Of a stretch of DNA of 64,000 bases, positions 22,920 through 34,917 are shown piece after piece (position 1 is the first letter of the stretch; each line of letters opens with the position of its first letter). The position numbers and the translations under genes are program-made. Under the pieces are notes generated by a model. The model saw nothing but the letters and a program-made list of their open reading frames with translations, ran no database searches and was not told where the DNA came from. The stretch is taken from positions 6,060,399 through 6,124,398 of the forward strand of contig SSBO01000001.1 of assembly GCA_005281725.1 (NCBI GenBank), read 5' to 3'. Source of the stretch: Wuchereria bancrofti (taxonomy: Eukaryota > Nematoda > Chromadorea > Rhabditida > Onchocercidae).

Positions 22920-24180
22920 ATGTCATCAAAAGGTTTCATCGGAGACGTTCGTATAAAAACTAAAACTGGTGAGTCAATGTGGTGCTTAAGTTCCCTGCTT
23001 ATGACTAACTGCTATACATATGAGCTTTTATTAACCAATTGACATATTTACAGCTAAAGCTGACTGATCATGTGAATCCAGAACTTTTAATTGACTGTCA
23101 TTTTAACACATAATTTTTAAATGATATTTCTTGTTCCTTACAACTGTAGGGAATTGCACTAGCTTATCTTGATGTTCCTTTTGCTCATTTGCAAAAAAAG
23201 CTTATTTTAGGTGAAACGTACATAGCAGCTTCGCAACGTGCTGATGGGACGTGGAGAAAGGCAAGAAGAGTAAAGGACGGTTACATCCCACAGGAAGAAC
23301 AACCCAGGTACGAATCACGCGGTCAACAAATGAGCAACAAAACTATATATCCCGTTGGTTGGTCGCCCACCGAAGTTGTGAAACCTAAAAAGGTCACTTT
23401 TTTATCCCGTGGTAAGATATGTGAATTGGGAATCTATCCGGGATAACATTTTGAATCCTGTTGGTGGTTCCTGCCAGGTCAAATTAGAATCTTGAAGTTG
23501 GAATTTGTTGAGGGTTCCAATGATTTTTAAAAAACTTAAAAAGTAGAACTGAATATCACAACTTCTTATTATGTAATATTTGATAATTTGTAAGCTATCA
23601 AAGTAATTGTCTGTAATGCTTTTTGTACATGTTATTATGTTGGATTTAATCCTGTATAATGATCAACTCACGGAACGAAACTTTTATCTAATTTATGAGT
23701 TGACAAAACCTCATTTAAGCATCTTATTGTTCAGTTGTTCAGGAAAATTAGTTGGTAATTCTTTAAATTAAATACTGTTTATGATGTATCCACAACTATT
23801 TGATTAGAAAGTACAGGTTGTCAACTTATTTATTTTTTCTTCCGAAAGTTTCCAGAAAACTGAAGAACAAGAATTGAAAAAACCGATTGCTGCAACACTG
23901 AGGCCAAACGCTCCTATCACTCCTCGTGAATGCATTGAAAAGAAGATTAACAATTTGAACAGAAAACTACGAGATATAGAAATACTAGAGGTTAATTTTT
24001 ATTTTTGTATCCTCGTACTCGTCTTATTACATACATGTAAACTAGTAAAAATCACTGCAGCAAAGAATCAGAAGTGGAGAACTGGGAAATCCAGAGAAAA
24101 CACAACTCGAAAAAGTCGCACGAAGAGAAACTATTACGAAGGAGATTGATCGGTTAACTGTTGAAATCGAAAAATTATGA
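22920..24180 (+). CDS. pym-1: PYM (partner of Y14 and Mago), right-arm copy
   Basis: Exons 22920-22968, 23211-23392, 23856-23990 and 24061-24180 give 161 residues, the same protein as the left copy. Exon 1 (MSSKGFIGDVRIKTKT) splices in phase 1 to a ttattttag acceptor, giving TGETYIAASQRADGTW, the N-terminal Mago-Y14 binding signature. A longer open frame starting at a TTG (23189) is intron. The C-terminal exons encode ATLRPNAPITPRE, a charged helix and the SGELGNPEKTQLEK motif. A poly(A) signal is at 24219-24224. All splice sites and the frame are intact, so nothing marks it as a pseudogene. However, only a copied ING 3' UTR lies upstream, with no ING gene or obvious promoter, so its expression is doubtful. 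Confidence 0.88.
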
Positions 24181-24218
24181 TTTTTCTGAAATTATTCCTG
24201 TAAATAGCACAGTTTTTT

Positions 24219-24224
24219 AATAAA
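24219..24224 (+). other. Poly(A) signal of the right PYM gene
   Basis: AATAAA, 38 bases after the stop codon; mirror image of the one at 14771-14776. Confidence 0.7.
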
Positions 24225-24764
24225 TCATATACACCAAAACAAATGACATCTTCAGAACATACACCAGTGAATTCAAGGCTCCAAAGATACAAAGAAATAG
24301 GGCTCCTAGAATTTATCCACAAAATATCGTGCCACTTTTTTGTCGAGATCTGACTACTTTTCTGTTGTCAAAAAATAAATTTAAAAAGAAGTCAAATTAA
24401 AACAATACGGTTACCCCTCTGATTTGTATAATCTGAGTACGTTATTTGTAAAGTAAAGCATAACTGTTTCAAGTGATTATATATTTAAATTTTAGTGTTG
24501 TGAATTCACTCGTTTATTATTTATGAACTCTAAATTATATATAGCGTTGTCAGTCACAAAGATCATATAAATAGAACGATTTATTTGAAAATTTGTCCCA
24601 AAAAGCGGCGAAATTGTCGCAATTTCTATATGTATTTCTATATTTAGGAAACCAATTTCTTATGGAACCTTCTATTTTAGGTTGCTGAAAAGTGAGCGAC
24701 ATTTTAGCATATCACTTTCATTATGATGAACCTCTTACATGATTTTTTATTATAAATGATGTGA

Positions 24765-25424
24765 CGTCCTATAACACTAATAATAATAATGAGATGAAGT
24801 GGACATATGTCGCATTCTTTTAAGTTCTCCAGTCTATTCTCCTTATTTGCCAAAATTTCGAATACTTTCAAGCGGTTCTAAATTTTTGAAAAATGCAACT
24901 GGTAGTCAAAGGACCCAGGAGGAGTTATTGTATGTGTCCTGCAATGGTATGGAAGTTTTTGGAAGCTATAAATGATTAGTAGTTCTGGCTAATTTTGAAT
25001 TCTTGTGGATAATGGATCACATTTGGCCCAAGAAGCAACGAAAATAAAAACAGGAAATCCTTATCAAAAGTTTTCCAGAAATTGCGAAATGAAATGTAAC
25101 TAATCTCATACAACTTCAGAAGAAAAATAGCTGGGTGCATAGTGAGCATTTTAATTTTGCAGTCCAAAATGAAACACATTGAACGGTGCGTGGCCTTAAC
25201 CAAAAATCAAAGTCTACATTTTTTGTGAAGTGCAGCATCGGGATAAACTAATGAATTTTGGATTTAAAACACTTTTGGTCTTCATTTACTGAACATAATG
25301 AAATCAAACGAATTAAAAGAATCAACTGACTTTGTTAATTTAGAGATATTAATGGTTTTTTAAAATGTTCCTTTAAGAAATGAGCTTGATTTCAGTTACT
25401 TTGTGTTTCCTTATAAATGCTTGC
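24765..25424. other. Flank of the palindrome up to BLOC1S1
   Basis: AT-rich DNA downstream of BLOC1S1 (minus strand). It presumably holds its 3' UTR. No exon seen. Confidence 0.4.
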
Positions 25425-26504
25425 TTACAAAAACACTGGCTTAAAAAATAGTGAAAAAGGAATTATTAGTGAGGAAGGTCTACCGCTAATCTCGAGAACT
25501 GCTTGTAATGTACTCGATATAATTTTCATATCGGTTTCAATTGTCTTTGCCCAGTTTTCAACGTCTCCAATTTCCTGAATAATAATAGGTAAGAAAACAA
25601 ATCATGACGACCAAACATGTACATGTACATATATGCATACATAATTTATTAGAAACAAAAGTTTGTCTGTTGAGATTCGCTCTTTGCAGTAGATTCAATT
25701 TTTCATGTTACATAGCCAACAACAGTATTTTATATATACCTTGAAGCATTTTAAGTTCTAGATTTTTATCCCAAACTTTGGTAAATTAGATGCTGTGAGG
25801 TCCGTGATGTCAGTTTTCTCTTCAACTGAGTTTTGATTAATAATTATGCTTAAAAATTTTATAACGAGTCTGAACATAAACATTTAATGTCTCAATGGAC
25901 TTTTGGAATACAAACTTTTAAAGCTTGATTGAGTGAATCAGTAATCTGTATCCACTGTTCCGTTTGTCGCGCAAGTTCTGCAGCATTTTTCTCCAACTTT
26001 TTCACTTCCACATCCAGTCGTTTCTGGTTATTATAAGCTTGACAAACACTGCAACGAATTAAATATGAATGATCGTTTAAAAACCTCGGAAACTTGATGC
26101 CTGAAAAATGAAAATCGAGGTAGGAAAGGTGAAACATACTGAAGAGTGGTCTGGACGAAGAAATAACGAATGCAAGTCTGTCATTTTTTTTTTCATATAC
26201 TGATTAAAGCACTAACGAATGGTTGAGATGATCGACGACAGCTCCTGTTAAACTTTGTGCAGCTACAATGGCTTCATTTTTCCTTTTTTCTCCATTGAAA
26301 ATGACTTATATTAGTTCGCTAAGTTGTAGGATATTGCACCTTCTAATACTAAAGGATTAAAATCACGAAATACTAAACTGACTGAGCAGCGCAACGAAAA
26401 ACCCCGGAATAACGTCTTTTAGGAAGAACAAATAAATGTTTACCTTGTATTTCTCTCCTGACTTGCTGAGCGGAGTCATGCTCCCTCACCATTCTCGCCA
26501 ACAT
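25425..26504 (-). CDS. blos-1: BLOC-1 subunit 1 (BLOS1/GCN5L1)
   Basis: Four minus-strand exons, 26504-26444, 26289-26217, 26048-25916 and 25574-25425, in agreeing phases, give 138 residues (the human protein has about 125). Family signatures in order are the N-terminal [41 protein letters not shown] and [20 protein letters not shown]1 is a coiled-coil subunit shared by BLOC-1 and BORC, which act in lysosome-related organelle formation and lysosome positioning. The C-terminus runs about 15 residues past the usual end into a hydrophobic tail, SLFFKPVFL. An acceptor-like aaattgtag lies 10 bases before the ATG, and the Shroom stop is about 550 bases upstream on the same strand, so the two may form an operon. 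The exon 2 acceptor (aatggag) is unusual but keeps the conserved sequence. Confidence 0.94.
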
Positions 26505-27051
26505 CTTTCTCTCTCTACAATTTGACAGGTATAAGGTCTACTACTTTTATCATAATCAAAACCTTCCCGAGAGACACACTCAAACAAATCGATTAGGTAG
26601 AGCGATAACTTCTCAGCTCCGATCAGGATGTATAAGCTACAAGCACGACATGGGCCCACCACATTCCGAAATAAGCTTCACCAGTGCTTTAATATCTTTC
26701 AGTGCGAACCAATGTCAAACAAGATAAGATGAAAAAATACTTTCTTCAAACTTAGTGTTTACTAAATTAGTATACACATACGATCACCTCCAAATTTGGA
26801 CAAATAAACAGCCTTTATTCGTTTGATCTTTCTGACATCCGAAAAAAACCTACTCCCTTGTTAGAAAGGGCAGATGAATTTATCAATATTTTTGAAATTA
26901 GAAAATCGAAAATTACGTTTTATACAATTCACAGATGTTTACAAAGTATGTAATGCATTAGTCTAAAACCTAATATCAACTGAAAATTTGGTATACAAAG
27001 CAGTAATTGCACTAATAAAACAAGATACGCTCATTTATTAACATAAGGCAA
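26505..27051. other. Stretch between Shroom and BLOC1S1
   Basis: AT-rich, about 550 bases, no exon. It likely contains the Shroom 3' UTR and, at 26515-26523 on the minus strand, a possible trans-splice acceptor (aaattgtag) for BLOC1S1. Confidence 0.4.
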
Positions 27052-30000
27052 TTAGATATGTGGCTGCACACTTCGTAAGGCACTAATTTGTTCACGTCCA
27101 AGAAAGAGCCGCTCGTCAATTTCTTGTCGTTCCGTTGTTAGACGTTTCCAAGTCTCTTTATAAATCCTACAGAACAGATGATTTGAAAATTCAACATATA
27201 TAAGATTAAACGCTGTATCTGAATTATTCATCTATCCCTTGAACCATATGCGCTCTCTAAAAATTTCAAGAATCACAACAATCAAAACCGAATTTTTGAA
27301 AAAAGATCTACCTCCATTGTAACCTTCGCTCATCATTCAACAATGAAAGGATACATCTATCAACTTCAGCATCACGTCTATCGAAAGCCTTTCTCAGTAC
27401 AGTCTGGTCATCAAGCTGTCGTTTTAGACGCTCGATGCGAGCACTAATAAGCTCCTTATCAATATTTTCATTACTCACTGTAATTGAGTGTAGGCGATCC
27501 AACTGCATCCGTAACCTTGTTTCAAGTCTAGAAAAACAAATTTCTTCAAATTAATTTTGAAAAACTGAAGCAGCTTGAGTCATAATTTAACATTTGAGAA
27601 AGTCTATTAAAATACAATAAGCAGGAATACTGCATTATGACTTATTGAGAAATAGCACCCTTTATAGGACAGTAACGTTTCATAAGTCACATATATAGTG
27701 TGAGTGTGACTGGACTAAACATAATACATAACTGTAAAGTGTCAGTCAAGAAGAAAAGGCAACTAAAAACAGTGTACTGAAGAACATATTTACAAATTAA
27801 TAATTTTAAAAAGCGAAGAGAATTAAACGTAAGTATTTCAATTCAAATCAGTTGGCAAGAAGATAGTATGACTGAGTTATTTATTAGTTACTCCTTTCCC
27901 TTTTTACTATTTCCCGAAGAACTATAGCTTCATGACACATAAACTCCAAATGAAATAGAAATTTCTGAAGAGCATAGTAAATTCCCTGCACTAAGTTATA
28001 GTCAAATATCTACACAACAAACATGCAACGAATACGATTTATATATGCTGTGATAATCAAGCACTTAAAAAATGCTAGAAAATTACTGGATAGAAATAAT
28101 CAACTCTGATGTCAATATTTACAATTTGAAATAAACTGTTCATCCTTCAATTCCATCCTTTTGTTCTGCTTTTCAAGTATTTCGAATTCAGATTTGTTTC
28201 CGAAGAAAGTGAGCAACAATGATCTTTTTACCATCATTCTAATCTGAACATACGTATAGCTCACCTACACAGCTGTGAATTTTGTGAGAGATTTTTTTCG
28301 ATTTTTTCCAGAAGAGCCGGATTACCGGTTTGTGTTAAGTCGTTGAACACTTCATTTTTCAGAACTTCGTTTAGATTAAAGTCTTCATCAATCGCATTTC
28401 GCTCCTCGTCCAATATTATAATTTTGCGCGAAATTGATTCGATTAGCTATAAAATAGGCTCAAAAGCTAGAAAAAAAAAGAAACAATAGTGGTGCAAATA
28501 TAACGATCCAAAAAGTAAGAAAGATATTCACGAAGTGAATAATCGCTATATTTACAAATAGTAATAAAAAAACCATGAATGTTCGGAAAAATTTCGACAT
28601 CCATTTTTTTCAAAACTTGATTTTTTAATTTACCTTCTTGCGTTTTGTTTCGAGCTGTTCAATTTCTTCGTCTGTCAAACTGGATTGCATCAGGGCTGTA
28701 TGAAGAGAAACAAAGGATGGAGTGGAAAATAGACGAAAACTAAAACAGAACAGAATAAGGATTTAAATTAGTAATATCACAGTAATTGCATATACGTTTT
28801 CTACGCTAAAAAAAATGGTAACACAGTTATTCAAAATTGCCAACTTCGGTAAAGAAATTTTCTAAAAATTCTCCATTTTGAAAGAGTTTGGAAAACTCGA
28901 ACAATAAGCTTAAAACTGATTACTCCCCTCATAGAACTACAGAGCACTTCTTTCTCCCTGCTTGACACGCCATAAAAGACTACTTTACAGTGCAATTCTT
29001 ACGAACTTACAAGAGATCCAAGAAATGTGCAAACCTATTGCTAGTTGACGGTGATGACTGCGCTGAAGGTGAAAAGAGGTTCAAACTCGATATACTCAAA
29101 TCAAGTGGAGTTACTGAAGCAGTTTCGATGGAAGCAGATGCCGAAGACAGGATTAACCTTGCTGGTTTCTTTGGTACCACCGGTTTTTCGCGTATTTTTT
29201 CCGATGTAATATCAGCATTAGTACTGCTTCTTGTTGATGTCACCACAGTACTAACTATATTATTGGCTGGTACGTTTGATGGCATCGGATGTACCTGTAC
29301 TGTTGGTTTACCACCTGTAAAGGTATGATAATGGAAGAATTGCAATATTAATAAATTTTTGCACTAAAAATGAACAACATGATAAGAAAAACAAAATAAA
29401 ATGATTTTCTCTATTCAACGTTTTGATCGACCCTCGCAAAATAAACAATGATCTAAATAATAAAAAACAGATTTCATTAATAAGATTTTGGGAATTTGGA
29501 ACGATAAATTGAACAGCACAATGAGTACTAAAAAAATAATTATTAGAAAACGGACCTGTTTCAATTTTAAACTGTCCAGAATAGACTTACCACTAGGATT
29601 AAATAGTACCGGTATTCAAGTAATAAAGAGCTTCTTACACTGTTTATTAAAAGACGTACCGGATAGAATAAAGATGGATCCATATAGTTTATAATAAAAC
29701 GAAATTAAAATGTTTAAACATTGAATAATTTGTCATTATGGTCATTATCAAGGACATGAAAAGCGAATGCAACAAAGTATTTACAATAAAGTGTAAGAAT
29801 TCAGTTTCCCAAATTCGAATTGAAATAACAGATAATAATGGGACAAAGTTAAGAGCGAAAATACTACTCTGAGAAAACCTCTGCTCAATACTGCTCAAAC
29901 TTTCACATAATTTTTCGGACAAATTATGTGAAAGTAAAGTTGACCTATTGAAAAGCATTTTTTTTTTTTTGCATATTTTAAAATACTTATCTTATGATTC

Positions 30001-32712
30001 CATAAGTCAACTTTAAAAACAAAAAGTCAAATTTTTCTGATAAAATCAGATTTTTTGAATAAATAGTTAACTTTTCAGCCATCATAGTAGCCTGCTCATT
30101 AAGCAACAGATCATTGTGTTTTCTTTTCGGGAAAGAGAAGCAAAAACCAGTCAAAAGAAAAAATTACTCATAACTGTTGACGAAGCAATGCCGGTGTTGT
30201 TTTGAAATGCAACAGGCGTAAATGTCGATAAAGTGGAACCAGCCTTACCCATAGGAGTTGTTGATGATGAACGCAGAAGTGTATTCCTACAAAAGTTTAT
30301 ATTTAGTACTAAGTAATGAAACTTTCAAAAATTATAAAGCACAAAATGATTGGAAATTTGAATCCATGAAAAAGAACTCACCTAGACAAAGATGCGATAG
30401 GAGAAGCGATGGGAAAAGGCGGTTCTTCTGGCAAAATTGATTTGTAACTGCCAGAATCAATCAAGGATCTGTAAGCACCTTTTTCTGATCCTGGCTGCGT
30501 ACGGCCATGCTCCAGATCGTACGAGCTATTTGCCGAAATAGCTTTTAACCATCTGCAGTGTATTTATATACGGTAAAAACTACATTACCAGAATAAGAAA
30601 ATATGTTACTAGAACATGCTTCGAAAAACAGGGATGAGTAAACCAATGTTTAATTTGGACCTTCTTTTAAAACTGAAAAGAAATCTTAATTAATCTGAAA
30701 TTAATCATGTAGAGTCTAGTCAAAGAGATTCAAAAACAAAAAACCAAAAACGACTTTTCCCAAATTTCTCGATCAGAACATAATCTAGCGGCACATTTAA
30801 CTTTATTATATTACCATATCACTCTGGTTTTCTTCAATTGTCACATTTCTTATATGTTCATTAATAAATGCTATGGATCAGTAATAAATTTGAATGACAA
30901 AATTTTACCAATTGCAGTCTTCTTTATACTGATCACTTTTATTAATTGCTTATTTTTTTAATCCAAATGCATCTTTTTAAATCGAAATACTGCTAACCAC
31001 TTACTCTATCGGGAAAAATTACGATCAATTAAATATCCTATTAAGACTTATCACTACAGTCCTAGTTTTACTATTTCTGACACTTCACTGATTACTTCAC
31101 CTGGACTTCGTCTACTCATGTTTTTGCAAATGTCCGCAAACAAAAATTCTATTCAACCAGATTCCACCAGTTTATTTAATTAGAAAAATGACGAAACAAG
31201 TTCTTAACACCTGGTTCTTACAGTGTATCAATATTCGTCACCCAGCCTTTTTTTCTTTTTGTAGACTCTTTTGTTGCGAAAGATGTGTTAAAGATATAAT
31301 GCTCTAACACTTTATATTCTTAAATTCCACACGAAAGGAAAGTAACACACTTTTGTTCCTGTCGTTGTCGTATTCTTTTCTGTGCGCCAGAGGGTTGCCT
31401 ATGTAACATATGGCCTTCAGCCACAGTAATGTGAGCTGATGTACGTGTTGACTGAAAAAGTACATATGTGAACTCCGGAAGTTTACGGGCACCAATACAA
31501 CTGATAGCGTTGAGTCCAAAGGAAGACCTATATCAAAACTCTCACATAATTACAACCAAAAGTTCAAACTTTGGCAAAACTTCGAAATCAACTTCAAATT
31601 TGCAAGCTCACGTTTGATTTCAAAAACTTCACATTAACAGAACAGTTGAAATTTAAAAACTTTACAACAAAAAACAAAAGTTTAATAGGCATGATGGGAC
31701 ATTTAACTGTTCTGTAGAAAGCGAGTCGTGTGAAAGAATGATAGATATTCCCAAGCATTGCTAATTGAAGTTCAAAATTACTAGTCATAAAATTATTTCA
31801 TTTATTAATGTTGATGTTCTTCTAGATATGTTAAAACATGTTTGTGCCTATGAAAATAGTAGAACAAAGACATAGTACAAGTAAAAACTTATCACGGAGT
31901 GCATGGTTCTCAAATGAGCTTTATATTCATAACTAAGTTTATTAATTTCTGCATTTAACTCCGTATTTCTAGTCCAAAGTTTTAAGTGGGAATATTGAAT
32001 CCCACTTACACAAATAAAACTTTTGAGGAAAAAATCTAATCTTCTAAATCTGAAACTAAGCTTCAAAGCTCTACTCTTAACTCTAAATATCGAGTTGACA
32101 ATTATTAAGTCAACGTCATATTATCAAGTTCTTACTTTATTCACTTAGCGCTACTGACTGTGATCGAAGATAATTATATAGTGTCCACTTCGAAAGGAAA
32201 AATCACTTCAGGGTATCTCGGCGCTTCCCTATCAACACTCACATAACAGCATTACCGAAACGGGAACGATAATGTCATGTTTAGGGGGACAACATTTTCT
32301 TTATTGAATTTTTTGAAAAAAACATTTGTTTTATCGAAACTACAGAGGAAATTTCAGTTTACAAATCATTCTCGAATCATAAAGTTATGGTCTTATTCAT
32401 TTCTGTCAACAAAAACCAAAATTATTCAAAAGATCCTGAAAAGCAAAACAGAACTTTTCAAATTGGCAGCCGAATTACTAGAAATAAGAATAAACAAAAT
32501 CACTAAATCCTTTCGACTTCCAAAAAACATGTCATTCACAATCCGGAATCTGGCAAACTTTTAGAACCCCTTATAACTTGCAAACCTGTTGCAGCTGTTC
32601 GAAGATTTTCTTACTTGCCACACGATTCTTGTTTGCCAACATCAGCGCATCTCCATTATCAGCATATTTCATCTCAAGCATTGTTCCAGAATCTAATAAT
32701 TCATCATTATGT
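27052..32712 (-). CDS. shrm-1: Shroom family protein, C-terminal part with ASD2 domain
   Basis: Minus-strand exons 32712-32578, 31527-31351, 30552-30382, 30286-30168, 29314-29011, 28739-28634, 28446-28265, 27527-27312 and 27166-27052 join in phase to give about 508 residues up to TAA 27052-27054. The last four exons form the ASD2 domain: ALMQSSLTDEEIEQLETK, LIESISRKIIILDEERNA, a Leu-heptad coiled coil (RIERLKRQLDDQ), RRDAEVDRCIL and ERLFLGREQISALR. ASD2 binds Rho kinase and drives apical actomyosin contraction. The middle is Ser/Thr/Pro-rich with a VVPKKPARL stretch. The 5' end is unresolved: the exon at 32712 opens in phase 2, so at least one exon lies further right, perhaps the frame at 34384-34696. 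No PDZ domain was seen. The symbol is a family assignment. The two most 5' exons are less certain than the rest. Confidence 0.87.
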
Positions 32713-34383
32713 CTGAAAATCGGAAAATTCATGAAAAGAAGTAGTAAGTAACCTCGTCAAAATTGTTGTTCTATTTTTAAAGCGTGAGGATAAATTTAAT
32801 ATTAAGTCGTGAAGCGAAGCATACATCGCGGTCAGTACCATTTCATTAACAGTTAAAGATGAAATGACATACTAAATCTTAACTATGCTGTCCAGTACAG
32901 TCAAACCATTGCCCAAAAAAGTGTCCGAGAAATTCCCCATATGTTTCGAGCTAAGTGCAAACAAATTCTCGTATAGAAGTACTGAATGGGAGAAATACAA
33001 ATGAACACTCAAATGGTAAAACATAACATATGTGAGATATTTCAGATTGTCAAGAAAGCCAGTTGTCAAGTGACTATTATCTAAAATTAGAATAATACCC
33101 AGCCAAAAGAGCGTGATGATTACTTCTCAAACATTAATGAGAAGTTCCCTATGAGAAAAGAATTTCTAGCAGTTACTGACTGAAAAAGGAGTGATCACAC
33201 ACCGTAAAGGTAAAGAAGAGATAATGTCATCCTGAAACGGATCTGTGTGACACAACTTAACTGTATGACGTCATCGCTCCCACAAAACGAAATTTGGATA
33301 AATTAATCACATCCATTAATTATGGTATATAAACTATAGTGCACAGAGTGTTAAGTGAATAACAAGGACAGACAGATGGGACATCTCAGTACACAGCCAG
33401 GAATGAAGTGCTGCAGACTATAGCCCTCACAAAGAAGCGAACCGAACTGAATCGAATCCCATCGACTGCAACAACCCGTCGTCGTCTGACGAAGTGTGTA
33501 GTTATACATATATACACTATACGTGCATGGTACAGGTGCAGGAGGAGTGCATTGCGCTCGTTCCTCGTGCACTGAACGATGCAAACTGCCTGTCATCCGT
33601 CTGTCATACACGGTGTATGTGTGCCAGTATGAGAGGCAAGGAAGGAAGGAGGAGCACTGCCTTCTGCGCACAAATGCCATCTGTTGCTCCGCATTTGAGC
33701 AACCGCGGTTCAGGTTGCAGTGCACAAAGAACTGTCCCTGCATTCAACCTCTAGGTTTCCGCATTCCTTTGCGTAGTGGAAGCAGATGTTGGGCGATGTA
33801 TGCAAGTGGACTGTCTTTGCTGGGATCACTGATTATCTTATCTTTGGAGTATTAAGGCCAACTCTCTCTAGCATTTCATGCCAAGCCATCCTTCATAATG
33901 GCATTCCCACCCACATTTCATCTCTCTTACCCATCATTCTGTTCATGTTTCGAAGAGATTCACAGTGACAACTTTGCACTGGAACGTAAGTGAAATCTTG
34001 ACAACAAATATTTCTTTGAATCTCATATAAACGATAAATGGAATTTTCATTCTAGAGAGGAGGGAAATAGACATGGCTGGGACAGTAATAAGGTGATGAC
34101 CGATATTAACTTCCAGAGGTCACCATTTACTTGCATTATCAGCGTTGCTCCACAAATCGTTTAATTTCTCTTCTTGTGACATAAGTATATAAGTAATTCG
34201 TACTAAATTTTGTCAAATGATTATATGCAAGCTACTTAATCGATGATGCCAGGACCTTAAATCCTCATCCTACGATCATTTAACTAAGAGGGGGTAATTT
34301 CGAAAAACGGTGACGACGAGTGCTACAATTTTTAAACAATTGTAATTGAAACGAAATATCTAACAATATAAGTAGTTGTAGTC
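32713..34383. other. Intron or upstream region of Shroom with a GC-richer island
   Basis: Mostly AT-rich, but 33,360-33,930 is clearly richer in G and C and carries overlapping open frames on both strands (130 codons minus, 110 and 86 plus), several of them cysteine-rich. None has recognisable domains. A promoter or CpG-rich regulatory island explains the open frames at least as well as a gene. Confidence 0.35.
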
Positions 34384-34696
34384 ATGCTACATTCAAATAG
34401 TACGGGCAATCTGCACGTCTTGATTTTGATCTTGCCAGAAGGTCTGAACATTGGACTCTTCGCTTCCTTTGCTGACTCATGCTTTCTACCCTTGCTTCTG
34501 AGAATCGTTGATAACCTTCTCCCTGTTCTCCTGACTCATATCTCTTTATTTTGGCTGCATCCTTTCTGTTCATGTAATTCCATCTTACGAATTCAAATCC
34601 ATTTCTCTCTTCATCACAATATGTTGACATTTTAGGAAAAATCATAGGCCCGTAATGACATGAGCGTGATGGCGGTTTTATTTCCATCGGAATCAT
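34384..34696 (-). CDS. Possible 5' exon, perhaps of the Shroom gene
   Basis: Minus-strand open frame of 104 codons from an ATG at 34696-34694 to TGA. The translation is charged and polar (for example NRKDAAKIKRYESGEQGEGY), unlike the chance frames nearby. Internal donors exist, including gtaaga after GFEF and gtcagg after KRYE; the latter would join in phase to the Shroom exon at 32712. I do not recognise a domain. It could be the first coding exon of Shroom, a separate small gene, or chance. Confidence 0.3.
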
Positions 34697-34856
34697 CCAC
34701 CCATAATAAATGGTAAAGGAAAAGAGGGCGGCAAGTGACTCACCATCGGGAGGAAATAATTTTGTTGAAAAAATACACCGTAATTATGGGGTTAGCTTTG
34801 TGTATTGAAAAGTTATCCGTCCTTCGACCTATTATGTTTGTTGCGTAATTCGGCAT

Positions 34857-34917
34857 TATTATTATTACTATTATTATTATTATTTATTATTATTATTATT
34901 AATATTAATTATTATGC
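34857..34917 (+). repeat. ATT trinucleotide repeat
   Basis: Interrupted (ATT)n microsatellite of about 60 bases. Confidence 0.9.

Larger units (their letters stand above)
21535..24764 (-). repeat. Right arm of the 3,230-base inverted repeat
   Basis: Reverse complement of 14231-17460. The inner edge starts tgtttccattaggtatcagg and the outer edge ends ttataaatgatgtga; beyond it the flank differs from the left side. The arm contains a full PYM gene on the + strand, preceded by a copy of the ING 3' UTR with its poly(A) signal but no ING exon. Confidence 0.97.

Noticed and set aside
23189..23446. 85-codon frame starting MQKKLIL as the PYM start
   Set aside because: It begins at a TTG inside an intron. 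The spliced form from 22920 restores the conserved N-terminus, and the tail after 23392 runs into intron.
14231..24764. Transposon or integrated element as the cause of the inverted repeat
   Set aside because: No transposase, terminal motif or target-site duplication was found; the arms carry an ordinary host gene.
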